NCBI GenBank assembly: GCA_023439125.1
Contig: JAEXOU010000015.1
Coordinates: 62,001-126,000, forward strand
Source: Bacillota bacterium
Lineage (GTDB): Bacteria > Bacillota > Clostridia > Lachnospirales > Lachnospiraceae
Length of the DNA stretch: 64,000 bases
Direction of reading: 5' to 3'
How positions within the stretch are numbered: position 1 is the stretch's first letter; each line of letters begins with the position of its first letter. Both the position numbers and the translations under genes were made by a program. Positions 44,873 to 53,962 of this stretch are shown here, in pieces. The notes under the pieces are model-generated. The model ran no database searches, was not told the origin of the DNA, and saw only the letters and a list, made by a program, of their open reading frames with translations.

Positions 44873-45064
44873 CGTCATTTTGCATAAATAAACTTGCTAA
44901 AATGGGATGACAAACATAATTTAGGAGCATACTGTTATGAAGTCGTCGGTTCTTAGGGCCTGTATTTTAGGCCCTTACATACCGCTACGAACTTCATTCA
45001 AGCGAAAGCGTGTTGCGTATAAATTATGTTTATCATCCCATACTCATAATTGTGCAAAATGACG
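44873..45064 (-). repeat. Palindromic terminator-like repeat, copy I
   Basis: Complete copy. The left outer end is CGTCATTTTGCAT and the right is TGTGCAAAATGACG. The inner arms have one unpaired change (TTTATCATCCC). It is flanked by GGGGTAAAAGT at the left (from about 44843) and CCTTTTGACCCC at 45072-45083. Confidence 0.88.
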
Positions 45065-45096
45065 ACAAAGGCCTTTTGACCCCTGGATCTGTAGAT

Positions 45097-45376
45097 GTCG
45101 GGGGCAAAAGACCTTTGAAAAATATGATTGGCAATTTGAATAAAGCAAAAGAACGAATACGCCTATGGAAATGTATTAGATGTTCTTATTATCTAGATAT
45201 TTGTGTTATATCATAAAACAGATCTGTTTGAGCGAAGCGAGTTATCTGTTTTATGATATGCTCAACACAAATCTCTAGATAATTAGAATATCTTATACAT
45301 TGTAATCGAAGCATGAGGCTTTTGGCTTTATACAAATTGCCACTGACACAACATAAGCAGGCCTTTTGACCCCGAC
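45097..45376 (-). repeat. 280-bp imperfect palindrome after truA
   Basis: The ends GTCGGGGGCAAAAGACCT and AGGCCTTTTGACCCCGAC are inverted. Further in, GGCAATTTG-ATAAAGC pairs with its mirror, and the innermost arms pair perfectly for 16 bp (ATATCATAAAACAGAT / ATCTGTTTTATGATAT) plus 23 of 25 more beyond a 4-base bulge. The 20-nt loop holds GCGAAGC. The right end lies 6 bases from the truA stop. No coding frame of note is present. Confidence 0.85.
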
Positions 45377-45382
45377 TTCATC

Positions 45383-46120
45383 CTACAGGTATTCAATTTT
45401 TACTAAGGTTAAACCCTTTGCTGGGGCAGTTGGCCCAGATACAGTTCGATCCTTTTGCTCTAGCATCCATGCAACTTTCTCTGGCTCATAATAATGAATA
45501 CCAACTTGAATCAATGTTCCTGCAATGATACGGACCATATTATACAAGAAGCCATTTCCTTGAATACGAATGATAATTTCTTGATTCTCTTTTATTATAT
45601 CCAAAGAATAAATGGTACGAACCGTTGATTTCACTTGAGTATTTACAGAGCAGAAACTAACAAAATCATGTTCACCAATCAGATAGTTTGCTGCTGCCTG
45701 CATCCGCTCCACATCAATATCATTGTAAACAAAATGAGTATATCTGCGATTTAATGGCATTGGATGAACTGCATTGTAGATGCGATATTCATACGTTTTC
45801 TTAGTATCTGTAAATCTTGGATGAAAATCTAGTGGTACTTCCCTAGACTCTTGAATTACAATATCCTCCGGAAGTCTCTGATTTAGTGCATAGGAAATCC
45901 GATCAGCAGGAATTCTTGTTTCCGTATCAAATACGGCCACGTTACCCATAGCATGAACACCCGAATCGGTACGACTAGCACCAATCACAGTAATTTGCTC
46001 TTTTAGTAGCGCTGATAACTCTCGATTTAGTACCTCTTCGATCGTAATAAAATTCGACTGTGCTTGCCATCCATAATACTCTGTCCCATCATAGGCAACA
46101 ACCAACAAAACTCTTTTCAT
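45383..46120 (-). CDS. truA: tRNA pseudouridine(38-40) synthase TruA
   Basis: Makes pseudouridine in the anticodon arm of many tRNAs. It has YDGTEYYGWQAQ at the start, the catalytic Asp block GASRTDSGVHAMGNVAVFDT and the C-terminal GNGFLYNMVRIIAGTLIQVG. It is 246 residues long. The ATG at 46120 follows AAGGTG by five bases; a GTG six bases upstream falls within that site. It is the last gene of the ecf unit, as in many Firmicutes. Confidence 0.97.
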   Translation of the reverse strand: MKRVLLVVAYDGTEYYGWQAQSNFITIEEVLNRELSALLKEQITVIGASRTDSGVHAMGNVAVFDTETRIPADRISYALNQRLPEDIVIQESREVPLDFHPRFTDTKKTYEYRIYNAVHPMPLNRRYTHFVYNDIDVERMQAAANYLIGEHDFVSFCSVNTQVKSTVRTIYSLDIIKENQEIIIRIQGNGFLYNMVRIIAGTLIQVGIHYYEPEKVAWMLEQKDRTVSGPTAPAKGLTLVKIEYL

Positions 46121-46172
46121 CTCCACACCTTTTCTATACTTTAATTCTTATGAATTTATAAAGTCTAATTTT

Positions 46173-46967
46173 TTACTTAATCAATACAATGATAGCCGCA
46201 ATGTATGCAACATAAACACCAAATGTTATGATATCTCTTCTCTTATAATGAAGAGGCTTCATCTTTGTACGACCCTTACCACCACGATAACATCTCGCCT
46301 CCATTGCCATCGCTAAATCACTAGCTCGACGAAAGGCTGAGATAAATAGTGGAACTAGAATCGGTACCATTGCTCTTGCTCGCTTAATTAATCCACCTGT
46401 TTCAAAATCTGCACCACGAGCCTGTTGCGCCTTCATAATCTTGTCTGTCTCTTCTAAAAGAATTGGGATAAAACGAAGTGCAATCGACATCATCATTGCA
46501 ACTTCATGAACAGGCACATGAATAACTTTCAATGGCCCAAGTAACTTCTCAATCCCATCGGTCAATTGGTTTGGTGTTGTCGTAAGCGTCATTAAGGAGG
46601 AACCGATAATCAAGGATATTAGTCGAATTCCCATAAATCCAGCTGTTCGCAAACCCTCTTTTGTAATCTTTAAAAAACCTAACCGCCAAATTTCTTCTCC
46701 TGGAGTCAAGAACAAATTAAATCCCACAGTAAAAAGCAATAAGAATATAACGGCTTTTAGCCCTTTTACAATGAATTTAATTGGAACCTTAGATAATAAG
46801 ATTACTCCAATTAAAAAAGATCCTGTTATCAGATATCCCCAAAAAGAACGAAATAAAAACAAGGAGATGATATAAACGAGAGTACCAATCAATTTCACAC
46901 GAGGGTCTAGTCGATGAATTACTGAATTTGCTGGATAATATTGTCCAATTGTTATGTCTCTAATCAT
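46173..46967 (-). CDS. ecfT: Energy-coupling factor transporter transmembrane protein EcfT
   Basis: The scaffold membrane protein of ECF vitamin and metal importers, linking EcfA1/A2 to exchangeable substrate-binding proteins. It has five or more membrane segments, and the two coupling-helix motifs with Ala-Arg-Gly are visible: QQARGADF and MEARCYRGG. AAAGGG precedes the ATG. It lies 12 bases after ecfA2. Confidence 0.95.
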   Translation of the reverse strand: MIRDITIGQYYPANSVIHRLDPRVKLIGTLVYIISLFLFRSFWGYLITGSFLIGVILLSKVPIKFIVKGLKAVIFLLLFTVGFNLFLTPGEEIWRLGFLKITKEGLRTAGFMGIRLISLIIGSSLMTLTTTPNQLTDGIEKLLGPLKVIHVPVHEVAMMMSIALRFIPILLEETDKIMKAQQARGADFETGGLIKRARAMVPILVPLFISAFRRASDLAMAMEARCYRGGKGRTKMKPLHYKRRDIITFGVYVAYIAAIIVLIK

Positions 46968-46979
46968 AGCTAACCCTTT

Positions 46980-47834
46980 CTAAGCCTGTGTTTTCCACCA
47001 GGCATATAATTCATCTACAGCTTCTTCTACTGTAGTTGCATCTGTCCGAACTGATAATCCGGCCTGCTTTAAATCATTCATGACATAAGTAACCTGTGGT
47101 GCAGCTAGTCCAATACGCTCTAATTCCTCATAATGTTGAAATACATTTTTCGGAGTATCGTCAAAAGCAATGCTTCCTTTATTCATTACAATAATACGGT
47201 CAACGTATTTTGCAACATCCTCCATACTATGAGAAACTAAAATAACTGTAATTCTTCTTTCTCTCTGAATCTTTGCAATCTGATCCAGAATCTCATCACG
47301 ACCTCTTGGATCCAAACCTGCAGTTGGTTCATCTAAGATTAATACTTCTGGTTGCATTGCAAGAACACCAGCGATTGCAACTCTTCGCTTTTGTCCGCCT
47401 GATAATTCAAAAGGAGAAACATCGAGTAAATCATCACTAATTCCAACCATTTTTAGAGCTTCAAAGGATCGTAAATCTACTTCTAATGGCTTTAAGCCAA
47501 GATTCTTAGGACCAAATTGAACATCCTTTAATACAGTTGTTTCAAACAACTGATGCTCAGGATATTGAAATACTAATCCAACTTTGCTTCTAAGCTCTTT
47601 TTTGTTAAAATCGGAATCATAAATATCCTTACCATTATAATAGACACCACCACTGGTAGCTTTCATTAATCCGTTCATATGCTGTATCAAAGTGGATTTT
47701 CCAGAACCAGTATGACCAATTAAGCCAATAAATTGACCATCAGGAATCTGTAATTCTATATCTTTAAGTGCGTGCTTTTTATAAGCTGTACCTTCACCAT
47801 AAATATAATTTAATTTATTTAATATGATTGCCAT
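46980..47834 (-). CDS. ecfA2: Energy-coupling factor ATPase EcfA2
   Basis: One of two ATPases of the ECF module. It has Walker A GHTGSGKST, the Q-loop FQYPEHQLFE typical of EcfA, signature LSGGQKRRVAIAGVL and Walker B VLILDEPTAGLDPRGR. It is 284 residues long and second in the A1-A2-T order, 13 bases after ecfA1. Confidence 0.95.
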   Translation of the reverse strand: MAIILNKLNYIYGEGTAYKKHALKDIELQIPDGQFIGLIGHTGSGKSTLIQHMNGLMKATSGGVYYNGKDIYDSDFNKKELRSKVGLVFQYPEHQLFETTVLKDVQFGPKNLGLKPLEVDLRSFEALKMVGISDDLLDVSPFELSGGQKRRVAIAGVLAMQPEVLILDEPTAGLDPRGRDEILDQIAKIQRERRITVILVSHSMEDVAKYVDRIIVMNKGSIAFDDTPKNVFQHYEELERIGLAAPQVTYVMNDLKQAGLSVRTDATTVEEAVDELYAWWKTQA

Positions 47835-47847
47835 TCTTTCACCGCCT

Positions 47848-48708
47848 CTATCTTCTCCTAAGCTTCATAACTTCCTGTACAAACTCCTCTTTCGTAAGAA
47901 TACCAGCTGGCAATGGTAACCCTTTTTGGGATAGCTCATAAGCAAGTTCTGTCACCTGCGGTACATCAAGACGATACTGTTTCATCTTCTCCACATGAGA
48001 AAATACCTCTTTAGGGGTTCCTTGCATTACGACTTTACCGGCATCCATCACGATAACTTTATCCGCATGAATTACTTCATCCATATAATGAGTAATTAGT
48101 AAAATCGTAATCTTCTCATGTTGATTTAAATCATGAAGCGTTTTAATTACTTCTTTACGTCCATTCGGATCTAACATAGCGGTAGGTTCATCTAGTATAA
48201 TACATTTAGGTCGCATCGCCATAATACCTGCAATTGCAACACGTTGTTTTTGTCCACCAGAAAGTTTATTCGGTGAATGTTCACGATATTCATACATTCC
48301 TACTGCTTTGAGACTTTCTTCAACACGTTTCCAAATCTCTTTTGTTTCAACTCCAAGGTTCTCTGGTCCAAATCCGACATCTTCCTCCACAATGGTTGCT
48401 ATAATCTGATTATCAGGATTTTGAAATACCATTCCAGCAGATTGTCGAATATCCCAAAGATTATTTTCATCCGTAACGTCATAGCCATTCACATATAACG
48501 TTCCTTCCGTTGGTGTTAAAATCGCATTGATGTGTTTTGCCATTGTTGACTTTCCAGAGCCATTATGCCCTAGAATTGCTACAAAATCACCCTCTTTGAC
48601 ATCTAGGGTAACGTTATCGATTGCACGGTTAATCCCTTCAACATTACCTTCTTCATCTCTACGAATATATTCGAACACTAAATTATTTGCATCTATCATC
48701 TTTTTCAT
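47848..48708 (-). CDS. ecfA1: Energy-coupling factor ATPase EcfA1
   Basis: The partner ATPase: Walker A GHNGSGKST, Q-loop FQNPDNQI, signature LSGGQKQRVAIAGIM, Walker B CIILDEPTAMLDPNGR. It is 286 residues long. AGGAG precedes the ATG. In related genomes it usually follows rplQ; here the divergent HK/RR/ABC island and the GGDEF-EAL gene lie between. Confidence 0.95.
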   Translation of the reverse strand: MKKMIDANNLVFEYIRRDEEGNVEGINRAIDNVTLDVKEGDFVAILGHNGSGKSTMAKHINAILTPTEGTLYVNGYDVTDENNLWDIRQSAGMVFQNPDNQIIATIVEEDVGFGPENLGVETKEIWKRVEESLKAVGMYEYREHSPNKLSGGQKQRVAIAGIMAMRPKCIILDEPTAMLDPNGRKEVIKTLHDLNQHEKITILLITHYMDEVIHADKVIVMDAGKVVMQGTPKEVFSHVEKMKQYRLDVPQVTELAYELSQKGLPLPAGILTKEEFVQEVMKLRRR

Positions 48709-48860
48709 ATAATTTTACTCCTATGCAGCATATCATTCCTTCGATGATATTACTGAAATTCATTCTTCTAACTGCACATTATTGTTCTCATACATTGTAT
48801 TGTATAATCCTATGTTTTGCAAGAAATTTTCTGCTCCGTGGGCGATACTAGTGGATATCA

Positions 48861-48889
48861 TTTACAATCCATGCAACATTGATTATAAT
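48861..48889 (+). promoter_or_regulatory. Promoter of the two-component/ABC island
   Basis: TTTACA (48861-48866) and perfect TATAAT (48884-48889) with a 17-base spacer, 32 bases before the histidine kinase start. Confidence 0.8.
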
Positions 48890-48920
48890 TAATGATATAA
48901 AATAGAAGAAGGAGCGAAAC

Positions 48921-50159
48921 ATGCAACATAAAATGCAGACAATTGAAGAAACCATTACTGTTGTGATTGGATTATTCGGTATCTTACTGTCCATTTTTTA
49001 TGGAGTGACTCATCTTGAACTATTTCTTATTAGTAGTGGATGTTTTTTCATCCTTAGAAATACATATCAGCTTTGTGATGAAGGTCATTTAAAGCGACTT
49101 TTCTTTGGTGTGCTTATATTGGATTCTATCCTATTATGTTTCCTCTCAACCAGCTGTTACATATATTTCATAATAATCCCGCTTCGATTTATTCTCTTAG
49201 AAAAAAAGCTGCACTTTTCAAAACTACATATCCTCTATTTGTTTATTCCAATCTGTCTTTCTTTGATTGATATAATCACAGCTACTGAACTATCCTCACA
49301 TAAATTAAACTCATATCTTGTTCTTGAATTCGTTTTTATTGTTTCTGACTTACTAATTCGTGTCTTAGATTATTACGATTCCATAAATCAGAAATTGTAT
49401 TTACTCTTAGCTGATTCAGCAATCAATGAGTTAGAGCAACATAATTTAAATCAAAAACTGGCTTATCAAAATACTATCATTGAACGAACTTCCCGTATTA
49501 AGGAACGTGAAGCAATCGGACGAACAATACATAATGCTGTCGGGCATACAATTACCTCTGCTATCGTAACTTTAGAGGCTAGTGAAGTTCTGTTGGATCA
49601 TAAGCCGGAGGAAGCTAAATTAAAGATAACGCAGGTGAAAGAACGCATGCAACAAAGCTTAGGTTCAATACGTCAAGCTGTACGCCTCTTTGATGAGACT
49701 ACAACGAAAGTTAGTATTGCTGATTTATATGATATCTTATCTGCAACACTAAATGAGTTTATGGTCGATACTACCTATCGAATTCGTCATAACCTTACCA
49801 TTACAAAAGAACTTGAGCATCAATTTATTGATGTTAGCACTTCTGAATTCTTAAATGGTGCAGTTATGGAGGCATTGTCTAATGGATTGCGTCATGGCCA
49901 TGCTACTGCTTTTATCATAATTTCAGAACTTCGTAATGATAAATTATTACTTCAAGTTCTTGATAACGGTACTGTGGATGCTAATCACATTTATATAAAT
50001 CAGCGCGATTTAATCAATCAAGGCTATGGACTTAAAAAAATACGTACCTATCTTGATGAAATCGGAGGAGAACTAAAGATTGATGTAAAGGATGGATTTC
50101 AATTAACTCTAATTGTTCCGCTAATTACAACTACAAGTGACTCAGGAAGGAGGAGATAG
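48921..50159 (+). CDS. Sensor histidine kinase (NarL-partner type)
   Basis: 412 residues: five or six closely spaced membrane segments in the first 150 (no large outside domain), a coiled linker, a HisKA_3 dimerisation motif with the phospho-His in KEREAIGRTIHNAVGHT (about residue 205) and a HATPase domain (EALSNGLRHG, then NQGYGLKKI). Kinases with so little outside the membrane often sense envelope damage or a peptide through their transporter. The coding end abuts the response regulator. Confidence 0.9.
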   Translation: MQHKMQTIEETITVVIGLFGILLSIFYGVTHLELFLISSGCFFILRNTYQLCDEGHLKRLFFGVLILDSILLCFLSTSCYIYFIIIPLRFILLEKKLHFSKLHILYLFIPICLSLIDIITATELSSHKLNSYLVLEFVFIVSDLLIRVLDYYDSINQKLYLLLADSAINELEQHNLNQKLAYQNTIIERTSRIKEREAIGRTIHNAVGHTITSAIVTLEASEVLLDHKPEEAKLKITQVKERMQQSLGSIRQAVRLFDETTTKVSIADLYDILSATLNEFMVDTTYRIRHNLTITKELEHQFIDVSTSEFLNGAVMEALSNGLRHGHATAFIIISELRNDKLLLQVLDNGTVDANHIYINQRDLINQGYGLKKIRTYLDEIGGELKIDVKDGFQLTLIVPLITTTSDSGRRR

Positions 50160-50160
50160 A

Positions 50161-50814
50161 ATGGAGCAAGTTAAAATACTACTTGTTGATGATGAATTAT
50201 TATTAATCGATAGCTTGGAAGTTATATTATCCCTCCATCCTAATTACTTAGTTGTTGGAAAGGCACAGGATGGAATAGAGGCACTTAAAATGATGGAAAC
50301 AACGATTCCAGACCTTGCATTAGTTGACTTAAACATGGCAAAAATGGGTGGATTAGAACTAATCCGACGAATGAAGACACAGTACCCTCACATTAAAATA
50401 TTAGTTCTAACAACCTTCTATGATCAGGAAAATATCGCAACTGCCTTATCCAATGGAGCAAATGGGTATTTATTAAAAGATTCCGGACGAGATGCAATAT
50501 TATCTGCTATTGAAAATATACTTCATGGTCAAAGTGTACTGGATCAAAAAGTTCTTGATACACTAACAAAACTTGCAACTATACCTATGAAGGAAACAAT
50601 AAAGCCTAATGTAGAAACAATCAAACCTCTTTCCACGTTAACCAAGCGTGAACAAGAAATTTGTGCAATGTTAGCCGAAGGCTATACAAATCATCAGATA
50701 GCCAGCTTTCTATATATATCCGAAGGTACTGTGAAAAACTACATATCCTCCATATATGATAAATACGACCTACATGACCGTGCAGCACTCGTTGTTACTC
50801 TTAGAAAAGAATAA
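50161..50814 (+). CDS. Response regulator, NarL/LuxR family
   Basis: A receiver domain (LLVDDE, phospho-Asp in ALVDLNMAKMGG near residue 55, Lys in LLKDSG) and a LuxR helix-turn-helix (TKREQEICAMLAEGYTNHQIASFL, then SEGTVKNYISSIYDKY). The ATG at 50161, one base after the kinase stop, has AAGGAGGAG upstream. It presumably controls the ABC genes that follow. Confidence 0.93.
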   Translation: MEQVKILLVDDELLLIDSLEVILSLHPNYLVVGKAQDGIEALKMMETTIPDLALVDLNMAKMGGLELIRRMKTQYPHIKILVLTTFYDQENIATALSNGANGYLLKDSGRDAILSAIENILHGQSVLDQKVLDTLTKLATIPMKETIKPNVETIKPLSTLTKREQEICAMLAEGYTNHQIASFLYISEGTVKNYISSIYDKYDLHDRAALVVTLRKE

Positions 50815-50857
50815 GATGTCAGCTATTACGATACTAACCTTGCTTGGTCTTCGCACA

Positions 50858-50891
50858 AGAACCATGACTTGAGTCATGGTTCTTTATTACT
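50858..50891 (+). terminator. Terminator between regulator and ABC genes
   Basis: A perfect 11-bp stem AGAACCATGAC/GTCATGGTTCT with a 4-nt loop followed by TTATT. It separates the kinase/regulator transcript from the exporter genes, which then need their own promoter or read-through. Confidence 0.8.
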
Positions 50892-50955
50892 TTTGGTACT
50901 TATCAGGCTTTGATTGCTTTGATAAACTGAGCACAGAACAAAAAAGGAGGTCATT

Positions 50956-52065
50956 ATGAATAAAAAGAGGCACTTATCTGCAAAGCCTTACATCAAAAAT
51001 AACAAAACAAGAATCCTTGTTTTAATCATTAGTTTTTCCTTATTTATCACAATGCTCTATGGCATCAGCTTCTTATTTTCTACTACAACCGAGACTTTTT
51101 ACAATCTTATGGTGGAACGTTATCAAAACTCTGCTATCATCACTTTGAATTTACCAGAAGGTACGTCATCTGATGTTTACATCAATAGTTGTCAACAATT
51201 ATGTAATCAGTTATCCAACCAGCCGGGAGTACGAAGAGCAATCCCAACTGCACTTTATTATGATGCCCACGTCAAAGCAGTTATTGGACATATGAGATTT
51301 GGAATAAATTTTGTTTCGCAAGAGAATATTCCACTATTTCTAGAGCACTACAATGCTTCACTCATAGAAGGTAAATTACCAGAAAATCCAGGAGAGATTG
51401 TAATTAATCAACGGCTACAAAAAAACAGTGGCCTTAAAATAGGTGATGCAATGCTCGAGGAGCATTGCATCGTAGGAATTGTAAAAAGTGATAATTATTT
51501 AGCCCTCGGAGTTAACAAATATTTTAATGAGGTAGTATGCACGACTTTTCTTGAATCTGATGCTGATATCTACCAGATTTGCAAATCCATTCATATCCCT
51601 TCCGATTATGCGATAAATGGATTTCAAGAGGGAAAAGAAGAATTTAATAACGCTAACTCAGGTATGACTTTTTCAGCAAACCTGATTACTGTCATCGCTA
51701 CTGTTTTACTTTTTATTTGCTTACTTGTTGTGATTCAGATGCATTTTCGAGATCGCCAAGAAGAATGGTGTCTCTATAACTCGATTGGTTATTCCTTATG
51801 GAATATCTATTGTCTAGCAATGAAGGAGCTTCTTCTTACGATTCTAATCGGTGTACTCATTGGTTCTTTTCTGTCAGGATGCTTTATGATTCTAATCAAT
51901 TACTTAATCATTGTTCCAAAAGGGCTTTTAGTCCGTTTTCTTATACCTAAAACAATAACTGATATTGTATGCATCTTAGTACTATTTGTAGGTTGCTGCC
52001 AGTTACCACTCATGCATTCTCTACACCAAATTAGAACAGTGGATACTTTGGAATCAGAATCTTAA
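50956..52065 (+). CDS. ABC transporter permease (MacB/FtsX-like), first
   Basis: 369 residues: one N-terminal membrane segment (about 18-40), an extracellular domain of about 200 residues (IVINQRLQKNSGLKIGDAML) and three C-terminal segments with WCLYNSIGYSLWNIY before segment 3. This is the FtsX/MacB topology used in antimicrobial-peptide and lipoprotein export or sensing. AAAAAGGAGG precedes the ATG. Confidence 0.85.
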   Translation: MNKKRHLSAKPYIKNNKTRILVLIISFSLFITMLYGISFLFSTTTETFYNLMVERYQNSAIITLNLPEGTSSDVYINSCQQLCNQLSNQPGVRRAIPTALYYDAHVKAVIGHMRFGINFVSQENIPLFLEHYNASLIEGKLPENPGEIVINQRLQKNSGLKIGDAMLEEHCIVGIVKSDNYLALGVNKYFNEVVCTTFLESDADIYQICKSIHIPSDYAINGFQEGKEEFNNANSGMTFSANLITVIATVLLFICLLVVIQMHFRDRQEEWCLYNSIGYSLWNIYCLAMKELLLTILIGVLIGSFLSGCFMILINYLIIVPKGLLVRFLIPKTITDIVCILVLFVGCCQLPLMHSLHQIRTVDTLESES

Positions 52066-52078
52066 GGAGGATAATCAT

Positions 52079-52783
52079 ATGTTTGAACTAAATGATGTAA
52101 CATTAATTTATGATATGGAAAAAGAGGATAAAGTATATGCTTTAAAGAATATTACACTTAACTTACCAAAGAAGGGACTGATCGGCATCATCGGACCTTC
52201 AGGAAGTGGAAAATCTACATTAATGTATTGCCTATCAACATTAAAGCAATGTACCTCTGGTGATATTATTTATCAATCTACAGATGAATTGATCAATTAT
52301 AAAGAAATCGCAAAGAAACAGCAAGAAGAATTAAGACGAGAACAATTCGGATTTGTCTTTCAACGACATTTTTTGATTCATTACATGAGTATGTTAGATA
52401 ATGTATTAGTTGCAGCTACAAAACCAAATGAAGAAACAGTAGCTCGAGCAATGCAACTCCTTTTGAGTTTGGGCTTAAAAGAGCATGAATTCATGAAAAA
52501 GCCATCTCAGCTTTCTGGTGGACAACGTCAGCGAATCGCAATCGCTCGTGCAATGATAAATCAACCAAAGGTAATTTTTGCTGATGAGCCAACCGCATCT
52601 TTAGATCATGCCAATGCTTTTCAAACTATGGATATATTTGAAGAATACGCAAAAGAACACCTTGTATTAGTAATTACACATGATCGTTCCATACTAAAGA
52701 ATGCAGATCGAATGATTGAAATATGGGATGGTGCGATTCTTAAAGATGCTTGTGCACCCTTCACAGATGCTATGGAGGTATAA
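52079..52783 (+). CDS. ABC transporter ATP-binding protein (MacB/LolD-like)
   Basis: 234 residues: Walker A GPSGSGKST, FGFVFQRHFLIHYMSMLDNV (LolD-like Q-loop region), signature LSGGQRQRIAIARAM, Walker B VIFADEPTASLDH and H-loop VITHDRS. AAGGAGG precedes the ATG. It lies between two permease genes that it presumably serves as a heterodimer. Confidence 0.93.
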   Translation: MFELNDVTLIYDMEKEDKVYALKNITLNLPKKGLIGIIGPSGSGKSTLMYCLSTLKQCTSGDIIYQSTDELINYKEIAKKQQEELRREQFGFVFQRHFLIHYMSMLDNVLVAATKPNEETVARAMQLLLSLGLKEHEFMKKPSQLSGGQRQRIAIARAMINQPKVIFADEPTASLDHANAFQTMDIFEEYAKEHLVLVITHDRSILKNADRMIEIWDGAILKDACAPFTDAMEV

Positions 52784-52786
52784 AGA

Positions 52787-53878
52787 ATGAAGCCATTCTC
52801 TGCTTTCTATTTTATCAAACATAATCGATATCGGTCACTCGCCCTCATTTTTATGATTTCTGTCACTGCAATCCTATATCTTGGTGCTATTTATGTAACC
52901 TCTCCAAGGATTCATAATGAACGTATTTATCGTCCATATTTAGACTATGCAATTGCATATCTTGATTATCCATCCACTCAGGAGGATTATGATTATTATA
53001 AAGAAATGATTAGCTCGTTGAACAGTGTAAAAGCAATTTTACCTTTTACTGATAATTCTCGTATTACGAATAAAAATGAGATGAGGATTGAAAACTCTCT
53101 ACCGATCATAATGTTTACTACCCAAGAAAATATGATGACTTTTGCGAGTACAGTACCAGAACTTTTAGGTTGTGAGGCAATTCCAAAAGATGGTGAGGCT
53201 GTGATCAGTTCTTCCCTCGCAACGAATGTAAATCTTCATCTCAATGATTACTTACCTATCGATATGAATGAGAATGATTCAACTCGCTACAAAATTGTTT
53301 CGATTGTCAATTCCAATAATTTCTTTGCTTATGGAGTAGATACTAAGTTGACTTCCTATTCTGTACTTATACTTCGGGGTGGTTCGAAAGAAGCATTCGC
53401 TGATGATTTACTAAGTGTCCCAGCAAACTATAACGGAATCTATTTAAATACCTATCAGAGCCTAATGGATTCTTCCAATCGTGACCTTGGTTCCTTTAAT
53501 ATTATCTTTTACTTAAGTCTTTTCCTCATTACTACAGTTCTTGTTATTACAATTAATGCAACCTTTGTTGGCACCTATGAAAAACGTACCCATGAGTTTT
53601 CCATTTACCAGGCATTAGGATTTCATCGCTTAAAAATTATGAGTAAAATCTTCAAAGAAATTTTACTCATTGATCTCATAGGTATGACAGTAGCCCTCAT
53701 TATTAGTATCGTAACTCTATTTGTACTGAATAAAATGTTGCTTTATCCAAAAGGATTAGGATTATCTTATGTCAATGAGCTGTCTACTACATCGATTCTT
53801 ATATCTAACATAAGTATCATCCTATTCTCCATAGTTTTTAGAATTCGTTGGTTTCTGAGACTTCAATCAGCTACATAG
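52787..53878 (+). CDS. ABC transporter permease (MacB/FtsX-like), second
   Basis: 363 residues with the same layout as the first permease: N-terminal segment, outer domain (AVISSSLATNVNLHLNDYL) and three C-terminal segments with EFSIYQALGFHRLKIMSKI. It starts 3 bases after the ATPase stop. The two permeases are diverged and would form a heterodimeric exporter with the ATPase. Targets could be antimicrobial peptides or a self-made peptide; none is encoded here. Confidence 0.85.
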   Translation: MKPFSAFYFIKHNRYRSLALIFMISVTAILYLGAIYVTSPRIHNERIYRPYLDYAIAYLDYPSTQEDYDYYKEMISSLNSVKAILPFTDNSRITNKNEMRIENSLPIIMFTTQENMMTFASTVPELLGCEAIPKDGEAVISSSLATNVNLHLNDYLPIDMNENDSTRYKIVSIVNSNNFFAYGVDTKLTSYSVLILRGGSKEAFADDLLSVPANYNGIYLNTYQSLMDSSNRDLGSFNIIFYLSLFLITTVLVITINATFVGTYEKRTHEFSIYQALGFHRLKIMSKIFKEILLIDLIGMTVALIISIVTLFVLNKMLLYPKGLGLSYVNELSTTSILISNISIILFSIVFRIRWFLRLQSAT

Positions 53879-53962
53879 CATCCTGAAAAGTCTTTTGGTA
53901 ATAGGAAAATGTTCTTTTCTTATAGGACTTCGGTGCCAAAACTTCATTTAACAAGTTTTATT

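Noticed and set aside
45010..45216. 68-codon plus-strand frame
   Set aside because: It runs through repeat copy I into the 280-bp palindrome and is an accident of the repeats.
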